From Bigelowiella natans CCMP2755 (taxonomy: Eukaryota; Cercozoa; Chlorarachniophyceae), in assembly GCA_000320545.1 (NCBI GenBank), contig ADNK01000443.1, positions 1 to 42,500 of the forward strand: DNA of 42,500 nt, given 5' to 3'. A program made the position numbers and the translations under genes. This document shows positions 11,399-23,581 of the stretch, one piece after another (the stretch's first letter is position 1; every line of letters starts with the position of its first letter). The notes below the pieces were generated by a model that did no database searches, had not been told where the DNA came from, and saw only the letters and a list, made by a program, of their open reading frames with translations.

Positions 11399-12001
11399 GA
11401 GTGAGAGAATTATTCTGGGAATGGATACATACTTCAGATGGTGTCGTTAATCTATAAGACGGGATGAATGTCACCGCCCCTCGCTTCGCAAAAGCTCTTC
11501 CCACGTTTTGATGCACACCCGTGAATCTGCTCGATATTATTATTTGGTTTCTAACTTCACTATGTTGTGTGAAAGGCAAAGGAGCCAAGAACGAGAGAAT
11601 GTCAAAATACTACACGAAGTCACCTATTTCTCTTCGAAAACCGTTTCCATCCCCCGCCATGAACGAAAATAATGCATGGTTTCAGCTTGCCGTTCGGAAC
11701 GGATTTCCATATTGTCTCGCTCGGGACATACACATCGAGTTTGTGGCGGGAGGTCCGAGCGAACGGATCCGGATGGTAAAACTGCGAATATTTTTAGGGG
11801 GAATGGCTCGAATTAGTTCAAGCCATACAAACACGACCATTTATCGCTGGTGGTGCTTACAATGTCTTCGTGTTCAACGACGAACTCGTCGTTCGTTCTG
11901 TGGCCAATCAATTTGTGCCATAGCCTTTGGTGTAGTGGCGCAGCACTCCCAGTGCTCTCCATCATTCCAGCGACATCCACAGGATTTGCCATGGACCTCA
12001 T
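9599..12001 (-). CDS. Alpha/beta-hydrolase (kynurenine formamidase / BD-FAE-like esterase)
   Basis: Seven minus-strand exons join in phase: 12001-11861, 11781-11624, 11526-11433, 10938-10830, 10596-10498, 10146-9891 and 9806-9599, about 354 residues. The chain reads as a complete esterase core: a lead-in strand RHKLDVYVP, the oxyanion loop FVHGGGW, the elbow GHSAGAH with nucleophile Ser, VAISGPYN, the acid in TVERDWGLDEH and the catalytic His in LNHFNTI. This order (HGGGW, GHSAG, D, NHF) matches small esterases/formamidases that hydrolyse short ester or amide bonds; the substrate is unknown. A Lys/Arg/Gly-rich insert (about 10025-9930) separates core parts. The start is uncertain: an upstream exon 12336-12279 (MLRFVGFLRGVV...) can splice in phase to 12015 and would add a presequence-like N terminus. 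AK9-like is divergent upstream. Confidence 0.85.
11337..11402. repeat. (AC)n(AG)n compound microsatellite in a hydrolase intron
   Basis: In the sense of the minus-strand hydrolase it reads (CT)n then (GT)n, just after the GTATGT donor of exon 3 (11432). The same order recurs in introns of other genes here. Confidence 0.85.
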
Positions 12002-12600
12002 GGTCCCCTTCCTACCTTCCTACGGCAGCAAGCAACCAGAGAGGAAGACACGTCTGCTGTGTGCTTATAGCAAGCGACTCTCCAATTCAATACCTGCGAC
12101 AACCGACTTCCATCGTAAACGTATGCCGTTTTAATCATATAAAAGCGTACATTTGTCGTGGTTTAAGACACAGCGACTTGGAGATGGAGCGGTAGGTAGG
12201 TAGTCGTTGTGGAGGGATTGTCGCAGGTGATTATTGCATGGGATTTGACACTCGTCACGTCGTCGGTTTCGGCCTTACCGTTTTGGAGGATATTCGGCCT
12301 AACCACCCCTCGAAGAAAACCCACGAAACGCAACATAGAGATTATCTTGGCCCCTCGGCCGCCCACGAAACGAGTCCTCCTCTCTCCACAATTTCGAACA
12401 CATATTTATGTACATGCTGGTTGTGGGTAGGTTTAGGAGAGCAGTGGTGTGATGTTATCATCAGCCGGTGACAACTGTATTAAAGCCAATAACCCCCTCA
12501 GATATTTGCTGCCTCCAAGTTTCCCTCGCCTTTCTAGCTTCCACACCTCACTATTTCTATTAAATAACATTCGTTCTGATGTATGTATTCACTCTCAGAA
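12002..12600. promoter_or_regulatory. Divergent intergenic region, hydrolase / AK9-like
   Basis: About 600 bases between two genes transcribed away from each other. It probably holds both promoters and 5' leaders. It also contains the possible extra 5' exon of the hydrolase (12336-12279, minus). No TATA-like element can be assigned with confidence. Confidence 0.4.
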
Positions 12601-12791
12601 ATGAGCGCATCTGGGGAGGTTGCAAAGGGTGAGCCCGAGAAAAAGGAGGGGGAGATAGAACCTTTCGAGTTCGAGGATGAATTGTATGAGGAAAACCCGT
12701 TCACGGAGCAATGGGACCCTTCCATGTAAGAAGTTCATCAATTTAGTTGTATCGTAGAAATGTTATGATATAAATACACACATACATTCAT

Positions 12792-12847
<56 letters not shown>

Positions 12848-15800
12848 AACATATATGTATATGAAATTATACGTGTGTGTTGGTGGGATGAAGTGTAAAC
12901 ACACGTGTGCATACATCTAAAATACATTTGACTAGATTCTGTGATATATCCTACTTAAACTTTCAAATGTGGTACGTAACTGCTAGGTACACGGAAGAAA
13001 ATAAGACGAAACGTAAGTCTCTTCGAAACGACCCAAACGTTAGAAAAAGGTCAGTGTTCATATTTTGGTCTCAGGAGTAGGCCTGACATTTCATTGCTTG
13101 TTTTTTCAGCATCCAAAAATTTTGGAAGTTGCTTGAAATGAATAACGAGGGAAAACTTACTAAAAAGGTTGGTACTTCTTCCTGTTTATATCATGATAAT
13201 AATCAACGATCTCTCTCTTTCCTCCTCTCATCGGTATAAATATATAATCAGGGATACGAGGAGCTATTTGTTCGAATCTGCAAGGTCATAAGACCAAACT
13301 TTGAGTTGAAGCAGGCGAAGAAGGCTGTTAGTGACGACTTCGAAAGAGATGCACAGGGAGCCGATTCGCTTTCCTACGAAGTCTTCTTTGAATCGATGTT
13401 TGAGTTGGTGGATCTTTGGTATGAATTTAATTAAACCAACATATTCGTCGAACTTAATTATATCAATATATTCGTCCCCTACCCAACTACACTCTTCCCC
13501 CACGCAATGTATTGTTCCTACAAGCTATGTTTCCCCTCATCTAGATTACGTGATGACCCATGTTGTACCGCAAACAGGACGGTGGACATCGATGCCAGCG
13601 AGTATGAGAACTTCCTTGACAAAGTCTTCATGCGCATGACGATTCTTACCCGAACTAACAGTCTTACAGGCGAGACCATGGCGGTAAGTCAAAATGGTTC
13701 AACATGCGGGAGGCAAGGATAAGTGGGATCAAGGGAAGGGAGGGGAAAGGAACAACGGAGGGATAGAGATGGTTTTACGTTATCAGCATATTCTCAACCC
13801 CGTTTTCCCACGCAATATATAGATGAGCCCAAAGTCGCAGGTTGCAAATAAGAGAAGGGAGGAAGCTCGAAATAAAAAGCCACTTCCACAGCCGAGGATT
13901 GTTACAAAGAAGAAGCCTGAGAAGGTCAGTCAATCGATGTATAATTGAAGGTAGATACGTTAATTCCAACCATTCTTTCTGCTAGGCTGTGGAGAAAAAT
14001 AAGAAAACGGAGGAAGTCCTTTCCAAAGAGGCCAAAGAGGAGAAGGGGAAGAAAGTGGGAGGAACAAAAGACGAATCCAAGGAGGAAGTGAAGACTGAGG
14101 CTAAAATTGGCGCTGCAGACGGGGAAGCCACAAAGAGTGGGGACGAAACTGTTAAGAAACAAATGGACGAAAACAAGGAGGAGGTTAAGAAGGAGGAAGT
14201 TGGGGAGGAGGAAGTTAAGAAGGAGGAAGTTAAGAAGGAGGAAGTTAAGGAGGAGGAAGCTAAGAAGGAGGAAGCTAAGGAGGAGGAAGCTAAGAAGGAG
14301 AAAGTCAAGGAGGAGGAAGTTAAGAAGGAGGAAGTTAAGGAGGAGGAAGTTAAGAAGGAGGAAGCTAAGGAGAAGGAAGTTAAGAAGGAGGAAGTAGAAG
14401 CTAAGAAGGAGGAAGCTAAGAAGGAGGACGAAGAGGTGAAGAAAGAGGAAGAAGAAGTTAAGAAGGAGGACGAAGAGGTAAAGAAAGAGGAAGAAGAAGT
14501 TAAGAAGGAGGAAGAAGAAGTAAAGAAAGAGGAAGAAGAAGTAAAGAAAGAGGAAGAAGAAGTAAAGAAAGAGGAAGAAGAAGTAAAGAAAGAGGAAGAA
14601 GAAGTAAAGAAAGAGGAAGAAGAAGCAAAGAAGGAGGAAGAAGAGGTAAAGAAGGAGGAAGAAGAGACAAAGAAGGAGGAAGAAGAGACAAAGAAGGAGG
14701 AAGTCGAGAAGCAGGAAGTAAAGGAGAGAGAAGAGGTAAAGAAGGAGGAAGAAGAGACAAAGAAGGAGGAAGAAGTGAAGACGGAAGTGAAGGAGGAAGA
14801 AGAGGTAAAGAAGGAGGAAGACGTAGAGGAGAAGGTTGAGAAGCAGAAAAAGGAGGAGGAAGAAAAGAAGGACGAAATTGGGAAAGAAGAATCGAAGGTA
14901 GAACTTAAAAAGGAAGAGGAGGAAGAAGTGAAAACGGAAGAAGTGAAGAAAGAAGATATCGACTCTACAGCTGAGAAGGCGAAGAAAGAAGCCAAAGAAG
15001 CCGGAACTAGTGATGAAGCTACCATTACAGAGGCAAAAAAAGAGGCAAAGAAGGAGGAGACGAAGAAAGAGGAGGTTAAAGCGGTCAAGACGGATGGCGT
15101 GAAGACAAATGAAGAGAATGAGGATGAGGGGGAGGGAGCAAAGGAAAAAAAGGAGAAGAAAGTGGTGGAGGAAAAGGGCGAAAAATCCCACATTATCGTC
15201 ACGCACAAGATCGCTCCGTACGAATGCACTCACCCCAAAATACAACATAATATTTGTCCGCTGGAATTTAACATAATCTTCACTACATAGGCTGGATGAT
15301 GTCATCCACCTAGAGGACGAAGGGAAAAAATCTGGCAGAGAGGGAGAAGAGAAGGAGATCTCTGTCTTCGAGAAAAAGAAACAGGTTTTTCTCGCTTTTT
15401 CAAACAGACTGCGCGTGCACACGCATAAACACAGCAAAAAACAGAGAGCAGGGAGTCAGTTAAAAGAACTTAATCATAATCATTACCATCCAGGGAAGCG
15501 GTGAGAGCAGCAGCAGTAAACCAGTGGAGAAGAGACCACAGCAGCCACACATGTCCACTGGATTAAAGAAGAGTGGGACCTGGGGCTCCATGCTTGATTT
15601 AAACTCCATAGCGAGGCCAACATTTGAGACAGATCTTGTCGTCTCTGATGACGCAGAGGAAGCGAAAAATCAAGACATCAACAAATTCGGCCTTGTACAC
15701 TACCGGGAAAAAGCTGTTGTGGGCGGCGGAGAGGTATTTGATTCTTTGCTCTCGAAGAAGAAGAACGATGAGATTACAGAAACTATGCAATTTGTTGTGA

Positions 15801-16455
15801 TAAAGAGCGGTGAGACATTGAAGGCGCATGAAATGATGAAAGGATGAACGTGTGCATTCCTCTTGCTTCTTCGCTTGGCGTCATCTTTTCCTGCTACTAT
15901 CAATATCCCTCCTATGTTCCAGGTCCGAGCTTCCCATCCGATGTCGCTGGCCATAGTCGGCACTCCTGGTTTAGGAATCGATTCTTTGGCAAACGAAGTG
16001 GCTTCTGAGCTAGGTCTTTTTCCAAATCGCACGCGACTGCAGCCATCCCTCTCCCACGCATTGAGCGGTGTCACTTAATTCCAAAGTGGTAGAAAATGAC
16101 GTCGAACGACTCCACCTTATCATCTGTATTACTTTTGTTTTCCAATCCTACACGTATAGCTCTCGAAAGAATAAACCTTGCAAAGCTGAAGGCGCATGCA
16201 GAGGAGATGAAGGACTCTCATCCGGAATTGAAAAAGGCGATGGAAGGGATCGAAGCTGACCCACTGGGAAATGGCCAGCATCTATCTACTGTCTTGGCAT
16301 CTCTTCGCAAGGTAATAGATTGTCGAGCCAGTATGCTAGATCCCAGTGCACGCATTATTAACGGCGAAATGACATCGGTGCCAACTGTTCCCTTTTTCTT
16401 TTTTTAAAAAAATTGTGTGTCGAGCATTTTGAAATTTGCTAAAATATTGGGCGCG

Positions 16456-16493
<38 letters not shown>

Positions 16494-16953
16494 TGTGGTG
16501 TGTGTTTGAGCGTATAATTTATATTGTTAAATATATAAATACGCATAAATAGTTTCTGAAAAGTAAACGAATGTTTTCGTGATTTTCATGAAGGTATCCC
16601 AAGCAGTGCAATACCGTGGGTATTTGATAGATTCCGCAGCGCTACCTATATCTGCCCTCGAAGCACCTCTCTTGGGAAGTATGGGAGATGGTGACAGTGG
16701 CAACAACGATCCTGTCGAGTTTGTTGTGGTTCTTCCGGCTCGAAAGGGAACTGAACTGGAGGAGAAGGCAGGATGGACAGCGAAAGCCGAGGAGGAGTTT
16801 ACCCGTGCTCTAAAGCATCTTTACCCGAAGTTGGAAGAGCAATATGCGCAAAGAAAGCTCAAGGTATGTGTGTGTGTGAGAGAGAGAGGGGGGGGGAGGG
16901 GGGAGTCGAGGCATGCGATCGAAGAACTATCTTTCGTCCTACTCTCATCTATC

Positions 16954-16986
<33 letters not shown>

Positions 16987-17833
16987 CAGTTGCTTAGCAT
17001 GGAGCCTGTAGGACTGCCTACAGACCAGTCTGCCGTGATCGACGCGATCAATGAGGTAGAAAAAAGCAACACCAGGATATGCGCAAAATCCTGCATGTGT
17101 GGGGTGATGATAGTGATGGAGACGAAGGAGAAGGGAAAGATCGTAGGAACAACCTAGTCGTCGTGGTTCCGGTCTGACTTCGGTTTCACATGAAATGCAG
17201 GCGATGATTCATGTGCTTCTAGAATAGAATCAAGGAAGGCATCTATGATATACCATCGTGCTCAGATACATCCTCTAATAACTGTACACCAAGACAGATA
17301 TGATGTGTTCGCTTTGAAACTTTTTTTCCGGTGTGCTAACGAGTACATAATTATTGCTTTGAATTTATCCAATATAGTTGGTCGGATTCTGCCGGTTTCG
17401 CGAGGCAGTGACGGTAAGACCTATCGCTTCTATTGCAAAAGCTGAAAAAGAAGGAGTTGGGGATGCTGATGATGCCGGAAAGGACGGAAAGAAGGAGGAT
17501 GTCACTGACACAACGCTAACGTCTTCTGAGGAGGAAGGGGAGACGGCGAAGAAACTCACCAAAGCTCTTTTTACAGCCCTTGGTTATAATCCCACCGGCC
17601 ACGGGGGCGACAGCAACGGCGATAATAGCGCGGTCGGCAATGAGAATAGCAAGGAGAAAAGTATTAGCACTGACCTACTTGAGCAGAATCTTGATGTGGA
17701 GCTGCGGTTTGGTGCTTGGGGGCAGTTCTGTCCTGTAACGCTCAAAGAGAAGGGGATATTAGTAAAAGGAGACGCAAAACGATACGCTGCTGCTTTCAAC
17801 GGAACGCTTTACGCCATGGTCAAAAGTGGCTTT

Positions 17834-17868
<35 letters not shown>

Positions 17869-17962
17869 AAAAAAAATGCTTGCCATCGTTCTAAACATGC
17901 TATGTGCTTTGTCTCTCTTTTTTCTGCCTGTCTAACACCCATACCTTGAAAATATATATATA

Positions 17963-18006
<44 letters not shown>

Positions 18007-18505
18007 CAACATGAGTATGTGTGTGTTTGTCTACGTATTTATCTCTTCCCCTTTCTTCTCTATATTTTGTTATTCAGGTGGGCGAGAAAGAAAGAATAAA
18101 GTTCGTGAACAATCCGACCCGCTACATAACCGCTAGCGGACCGTCGTTGCCAAAGAAGGGCTATGTCGTTGCACTTGCAAGCTCCTCGGAGGCCCAGCAA
18201 GAAGAGGTCAAGAAGCATGCAGATCTGGCGGCGAAGGAGTATGGGTGGAAATCTTACAATTCTATTGAGGAAGCTGCGAAGGAAGCTGAAAAAGAAGGAG
18301 ACCACAGCCAGATATCAAGTGGAGTTATCGTGATTGAGGGCAAAGAGGGTGTAGAGGCCCTTTCTGCTAAAGGCGTCGTTCCTTCCATCGTCGTAGCTCT
18401 GGAGGAGAGGAAGGAGAAGAAGAAGAAGGAGGTTGTATCAGCGCAAAGGCTTGGAGTGCTTTCAAATTAAATTGCAGATTTGGCTTCCTTTCCTATTATT
18501 CTTCT

Positions 18506-18548
<43 letters not shown>

Positions 18549-21500
18549 CTTTTCTCTACACCCCTTCCCCATATATGTATGAATTTTTATGCCCCCCAAA
18601 AGAAAATCAAACGTGTTATCTAAAATAGGATGCAGAGGCGGGAGAGGGGGCTGATTTACTCTCGAATGCAGTGAGAGCCGCAGGAACTAAGTAAGAAGAT
18701 GGCTCGCAATCTTTCGCTTTTTTAAACTTCAAAATAAGAAACTCGGGGCGAAAATATCCAATAATATAATTTATAAAAACGAAAAATAAACTGCCGAATA
18801 GCTTTCACATGGTAAACTGAAACATAATTTCATAAGAAACACAAATTTAAGGAATTGTGCGCACCCTTTTCAAGTATTTGAGTGATTATTACCTCAGTTT
18901 AAGATTCTATCTTGATATTGTGTTGTGGATGCGTACGCTAGATTCGCAAAGGTAATTGTCCAGAAACAGAAGGAGGAAGAGAGCAGCAAGGGCAAAGAAC
19001 AGGTTGAATAACCTTTTCCCTCTCCATGATTCCTCTATGAATCTGTAAGTAGAAGTGTATTGTTTCTAATATGTACGCGCACGCGTGTGTGTGTTTGCAC
19101 ATTCCCTACCCATTCCCCTAGGCATTTGAAGTTGCACACAAGGAGATCTTGATCAATTTGGACCCTCTGCTACGCCGTGCAATTGGCTCAAAGCAGCCGG
19201 AAGTTGCTGTCCAGAATAGAGACAGCAGCAGTGACAGCAGCAGCAGTAGCAGTAGTTTGATAAAGGCCCTCGGGTTCGGAGGGCGAGCGTATTGCCCGGT
19301 TGCTCTTATTGAGCGCAAAGCTCTTGTCCCTGGTGCTGGTGCTGGGGGTAGTAGCGAAGACGGTGAGAGCAAAGGCGGCAAGCTAGCGGATGTGGAGGCT
19401 GGGGGCGTTGTCTATTCTTGCGCGGACAAGGAATCTGCTGAAAAACTGCGCTCCGACCCTGGGAAATTCGAGCTCGAAAGGGACCCAACTATCGGCTTTA
19501 ATGTAACGATCAACGAAAGAACCAAAACAATTTTTTTTCCCCCCGTATTATACCTGAGAGGAGGGGGGCTCAGATGGAAGAGCGATGATGAAATAAAAAG
19601 CGATGGTTAGTAAAGCAGATACGACAAAGATATTTCCTTTTCCCCCTACCGTTACAGTTTTCAGCTTTCTTCTCCGTCTCCCTCAGATTGTCATCATCGA
19701 TTATTTGTGTTCCTTCCATGAATAGTTTGAGGATCCTCGCGTGCTTGTCGTTGGCCCGCCTGGCGCTGGGAAAAGAACCGTTGCAGACGGAATGGCTCGC
19801 GAACTGACTCATCTCGGTGTCGAAGACATCGAGGTCAAATCAATCAAAAAATTGCTCTTAAAGCCTCTCCGAGAGCGCGTACGCGCAGACCTGCAGAAGC
19901 ATCTGAGTGATGGCAAGAAGGAGCGAGCGAAGCTTCTTGCATTCTGCGAGGAGAAATCGAACCTCAACGACGACGTGCTAGAAAGCATTGATGAGGCGTA
20001 TAAGACCATAAATGGTGAGGAAGAAAATGGGGGCTCTATGTCATTTGCCGACGCTCTGACAAAGTCGATGAAAGTCGTCAGGCAGAATCTGGGCCAGCAG
20101 AGGAAGTAAGAATCTTTAAGAAACTTCAATATTATTTCTTTCCCCCTACTTTTGCCGGATGTCCGTCGGATATTACGTTCTGCCACCATACCCATCTCTT
20201 CTTGACTCTTACCTCTGTGAAATAACTGTGATTGAAATAGATCAAAAGGCATACACATCAACATATTATGTATAATATTAGTTACATTTTTTACTCATTT
20301 ATGTGTGATATACATATTCTTGTTAACCCTTGGGATCTGATTCATTATTCTTTTCTTTCCTGCCTCCCTTTTCATCTCCTTCCTCTTTCTTCTCGGATCT
20401 AGGGGGTGGATCGCTGCACTGGACGTGTACCACCCAGGCGCCGAAAAGGCAATCCGAAACGGTCTCCTTGGGGGCAAGGAGGCTGGTATTCCGCACCTCA
20501 TTATCAACATAAATTGCAGCAAGGATGCTTCTCAGGAACGCTTCTTGCGCTACGAAGGCACGGAAATTGAAAAGAAAGTGACCAAGACCATCGAAATGCT
20601 CTCGGTGCAGCATGATGTAGCTGTGCAGGAAGCGCGAGACAAGCAGAGAGCCAAAGGAACCGTGACGAAGGAAGACGTTGAAGAAGTCTTCAAGAAGTAA
20701 TATATGAAGAGACGATTGTAATCAGAACTTGTATGAGGCTGAGGAAAAGAAGGAGGGGGTGGAGAGTTTAATTAGGATTTTAATGTTCAAATTTACACTT
20801 TTTACATTCTCATCCCGAACACAGACGCACGCAGATACACACATATACCTTTACAGACGTGCTTGTACGTGTACACTTGTGTGGCCAGTCACCGATAGAA
20901 TTTCTCAAATTTTGACCAAAGAAGCAGCAATATCGTGATAACACACAGCTTTTGGATGATTACTAAGCCCTTTCTTTCGACTATGCTACTCGTAGAAATG
21001 GGATCGCCGTGATGACAGAAGAGAAGTGCGAGGAACTCGCAAAGATAATATCAGTAGATCCCAAAGACGAGGCGGTGGAAACTCGCCGTGAGCGTCTCGA
21101 AAAGGAGCACAGCTGTTTCAAAGGTACAACTACCTTCTTCACTATGTTGCGTCTTTTTTTGCTTTTTTCTATATCTCCGTGCCGCAAAAAGTGAAGCATA
21201 CAGTAACCAGATTTTAATCATCAGACGTCATGTCCGAATTACGCGTCGCCGAAGAGAAGAAAATGGAGGAGGAGCTCAAGAAGGAGAGTGTGAAGCTGTT
21301 CGCTGCCGCGGACATCCTGCTGCCTAAATTGGTTGCTCCGATCTCCCGCTATCCAAAGCTTCCCGAAACACTCGATGGCACGATGCCGGACGCCATGCTT
21401 ACGATGAAGGGGATGAACATCGCGCGCGAGTTGATGCGTGCGAGGAGAGCTGGGTTCTCCCCTCCACAGCCCGTTACTTCCGGGGACGCCATGGCGTTAC

Positions 21501-23581
21501 TGCGTTTAGGTGTCAAGAAGTTGACGAAGAAGTTCGGCACAAGATGCCCAGTGGGAACGACGGAGGGACCAACTACCAGTCTGCCCGCGAGACCCTCCAC
21601 CCACTCTTCGTCGCACAAAAATAAGGGAGCCACGCAGCACCTGGCCACGACTACCCAGGAAAGCTTTCCCGTGGCCTGGAGGAGATACATTGTGTTCTGC
21701 GGATCAGACCACGCCCGGCGAAAGTTCATGGAAAATGTCCAATTATACCTCTCACCCCCTGCGCGCCCGAACAACTTCACCAAGAAGGACGCCATGCCAC
21801 CAGCAGCCACGGGCAGTGCTGAAAAGGGAGATGACGTTGCGAGTGGCGACGACACGAAAGAAGAAGATAGAGAAGGTAAACTATTGCAGAAATCGGCCGC
21901 GGACAGCGCTAAAAAGGGAGATGACGTTGCGAGTGCCGACGAAACGAAAGAAGAAAATAGTAAGCCTGACGCTACGACGACTACGAAAAGTGGTAAGAAC
22001 AGCATCGAGGTTGGCCTGGGGTCGAAGAGTAGGAATGAGGTGGTGGAGAAGATGGCGAGTACGCGTGTGCCGCACAAAGTATGCGTGCTGGGAGGGCCAA
22101 GAAGCGGGCGCGCTCGAGTTGCCGAGGACCTTCAGAATGCTTTAGGCCTCGAGCTATTCAGTCGTAGGAGTATGCTTGCGTCCCTGGTTAATGGCGAGTG
22201 TGGGAAGGGCTTTCAGCACCTCGAGGCGAAGGCTAAGGCCACGCTGGAGTCGGACAACACTAATGGCGCTGCCGAAAGGGAGGGCTCCTCCAAGAATATC
22301 AATGATGAGGAGATGACAGAGATCGTTAAGCATTTTATTCAAAGGCCAAAGAGCAGGCTGCGTGGATGGGTGCTTGAGGGGTATCCTGAAACCCTGGGTG
22401 AGGCGAAGGGCATGAAGGCACATTCTATTGTCCCGTACCAAGTCTTTCAGCTCGGGGGCGAGAAAAAGCAGTTGCTGGGGAGGATACTGGATGATAAAGA
22501 TAAAAAGCTGTCCTCGTCAGAGAAGAAAAAGGAAGGAGGGGAGGAGCAGGCTAACGAGATCAGTCGTCTGAACAAGTACTTCAAGCACAACATGGACGTG
22601 CAAATCCACTTTCAGTGCACATATGATAATCTACACTGCCTCAATTCCAAGCTGACCCCCTGGAGAATGTCGAGAAAAGTCATCGATTCCGTTCACGACA
22701 GTATGAACCGAAGACGAGCTTTTCATGCCTCGTGGAGGGCTGGGAGGCCCGCTCGGCTATACGGTATGGCTGTGACGCAAGAACAGCTGCAGACGAGGCT
22801 GAACAAGGCATATGGCTGGTATTGTCCCGTAAGTTGGATCGAGGAGCAAGCCCTGCGGAAGCGGGTGTACGACTACAGATTTATGGCTCTCTTTAAAGGG
22901 GGGGTCTTCTGCCTCGCAGACGAGGCTAAGCTCGCTATGTTTGAGAAGAACCCGGAAAAGTACGCGCAAAAGGAAGGAAAGGGCCTTCCCAGCGACCTCC
23001 CGATTCGCCTTGACTATATACACGCCCACGTACTAAAAGCGAAGGACTGTGTTCTACGAGGGAAGGATCCTGTGGACACGAAGAAGATACAAGATACAAA
23101 CGTCAAGAACGTGGTCCCAGCTGATGGTAGGGAGTCGCTAGTGGTCAAATATAAGGGTAGGCATTATAGGTTCAAAGACGAGCAAAACCTTGAGGAGTTT
23201 ATGATATTTCCACGAAAATATGAGAATGTTGCTCTGCCGTCTCTGGAGGACATGCTTAAGGACTTGTTGGGCTCTTTGGGGAAGACAATGGCGGAACCGT
23301 TGATAGATGCGATGACCCACTTAGGAAAAAAGCGTCCAATATACCCCAGCGCAAAAGCCCCAGAATCCGCAGCACTCTTCGTTGCGCTGCATCTTAAGGC
23401 TTTCAACGCGAAGAAGGGAGACGAAGAGCTGAAGATTTGTAAAAACGGCCTGAATGAATTCATCAAGGCCTGTAGTGTTGCTACGAAGTTGTCCAAAGCT
23501 TACAATCAGAAGGACGAGGAGGAAGCTACATTCTTGGCCAAGCTATATGATTTCTACGCCCTCGCTGCTCCTAAAACATGA
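12601..23581 (+). CDS. Adenylate kinase 9-like giant ciliary nucleoside-kinase protein, 22 exons
   Basis: Exons join in phase throughout: 12601-12725, 12987-13049, 13110-13167, 13252-13418, 13578-13683, 13823-13924, 13986-15217, 15291-15384, 15494-15809, 15930-16067, 16160-16311, 16594-16863, 16990-17055, 17378-17818, 18078-18431, 18629-18690, 18942-19002, 19122-19502, 19726-20105, 20403-20696, 20996-21123, 21225-23581; about 2448 residues. Domains: EF-hand-like helical N terminus (~60-170), Lys/Glu repeat (~210-610), kinase-like unit with degenerate P-loop GTPGLGIDS (~765), canonical P-loop GPPGAGKRT (~1406), degenerate GGPRSGRAR (~1953) followed by GWVLEGYPE (~2044).  Four Cys-Pro-Val modules (Cys at about 1081, 1327, 1771, 2197) lie between. 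The family phosphorylates nucleoside mono/diphosphates and is linked to cilia. Exon 10 could instead start at 15923 with a different partner donor. Confidence 0.85.
14150..14900 (+). repeat. Lys/Glu tandem repeat in AK9-like exon 7
   Basis: Coding repeat in exon 7. The first half is built on a 15-base unit encoding KKEEV or EEEVK-type pentapeptides (GAGGAAGTTAAGAAG), the second on a 21-base unit encoding seven residues (EEEVKKE). It gives a strongly charged, probably helical or extended segment of about 250 residues. The high purine content of one strand creates long artefact frames on all others. Copy number is likely variable between strains. Confidence 0.9.
17838..18002. repeat. (TC)n and (AT)n tracts in AK9-like intron 14
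   Basis: The intron at 17819-18077 holds a (TC)n run (17838-17864) and a long (AT)n run (about 17950-18002), then GTGTGTG and a pyrimidine tract before the acceptor TTATTCAG. Confidence 0.85.
18511..18545. repeat. (TC)n in AK9-like intron 15
   Basis: Pyrimidine dinucleotide run inside the intron 18432-18628, on the sense strand of the gene. Confidence 0.85.

Noticed and set aside
11521-12195. 224-residue plus-strand open frame
   Set aside because: Antisense to hydrolase exons 1-3, which carry the RHKLDVYVP and HGGGW motifs on the minus strand.
13926-15437. 503-residue Leu/Phe/Ser-rich open frame on the minus strand, plus a 415-residue frame beside it
   Set aside because: They are the antisense of the Lys/Glu repeat in AK9-like exon 7; purine-rich coding DNA gives stop-free pyrimidine frames opposite.
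21349-22077. 242-residue minus-strand open frame
   Set aside because: Shadow of the last AK9-like exon.
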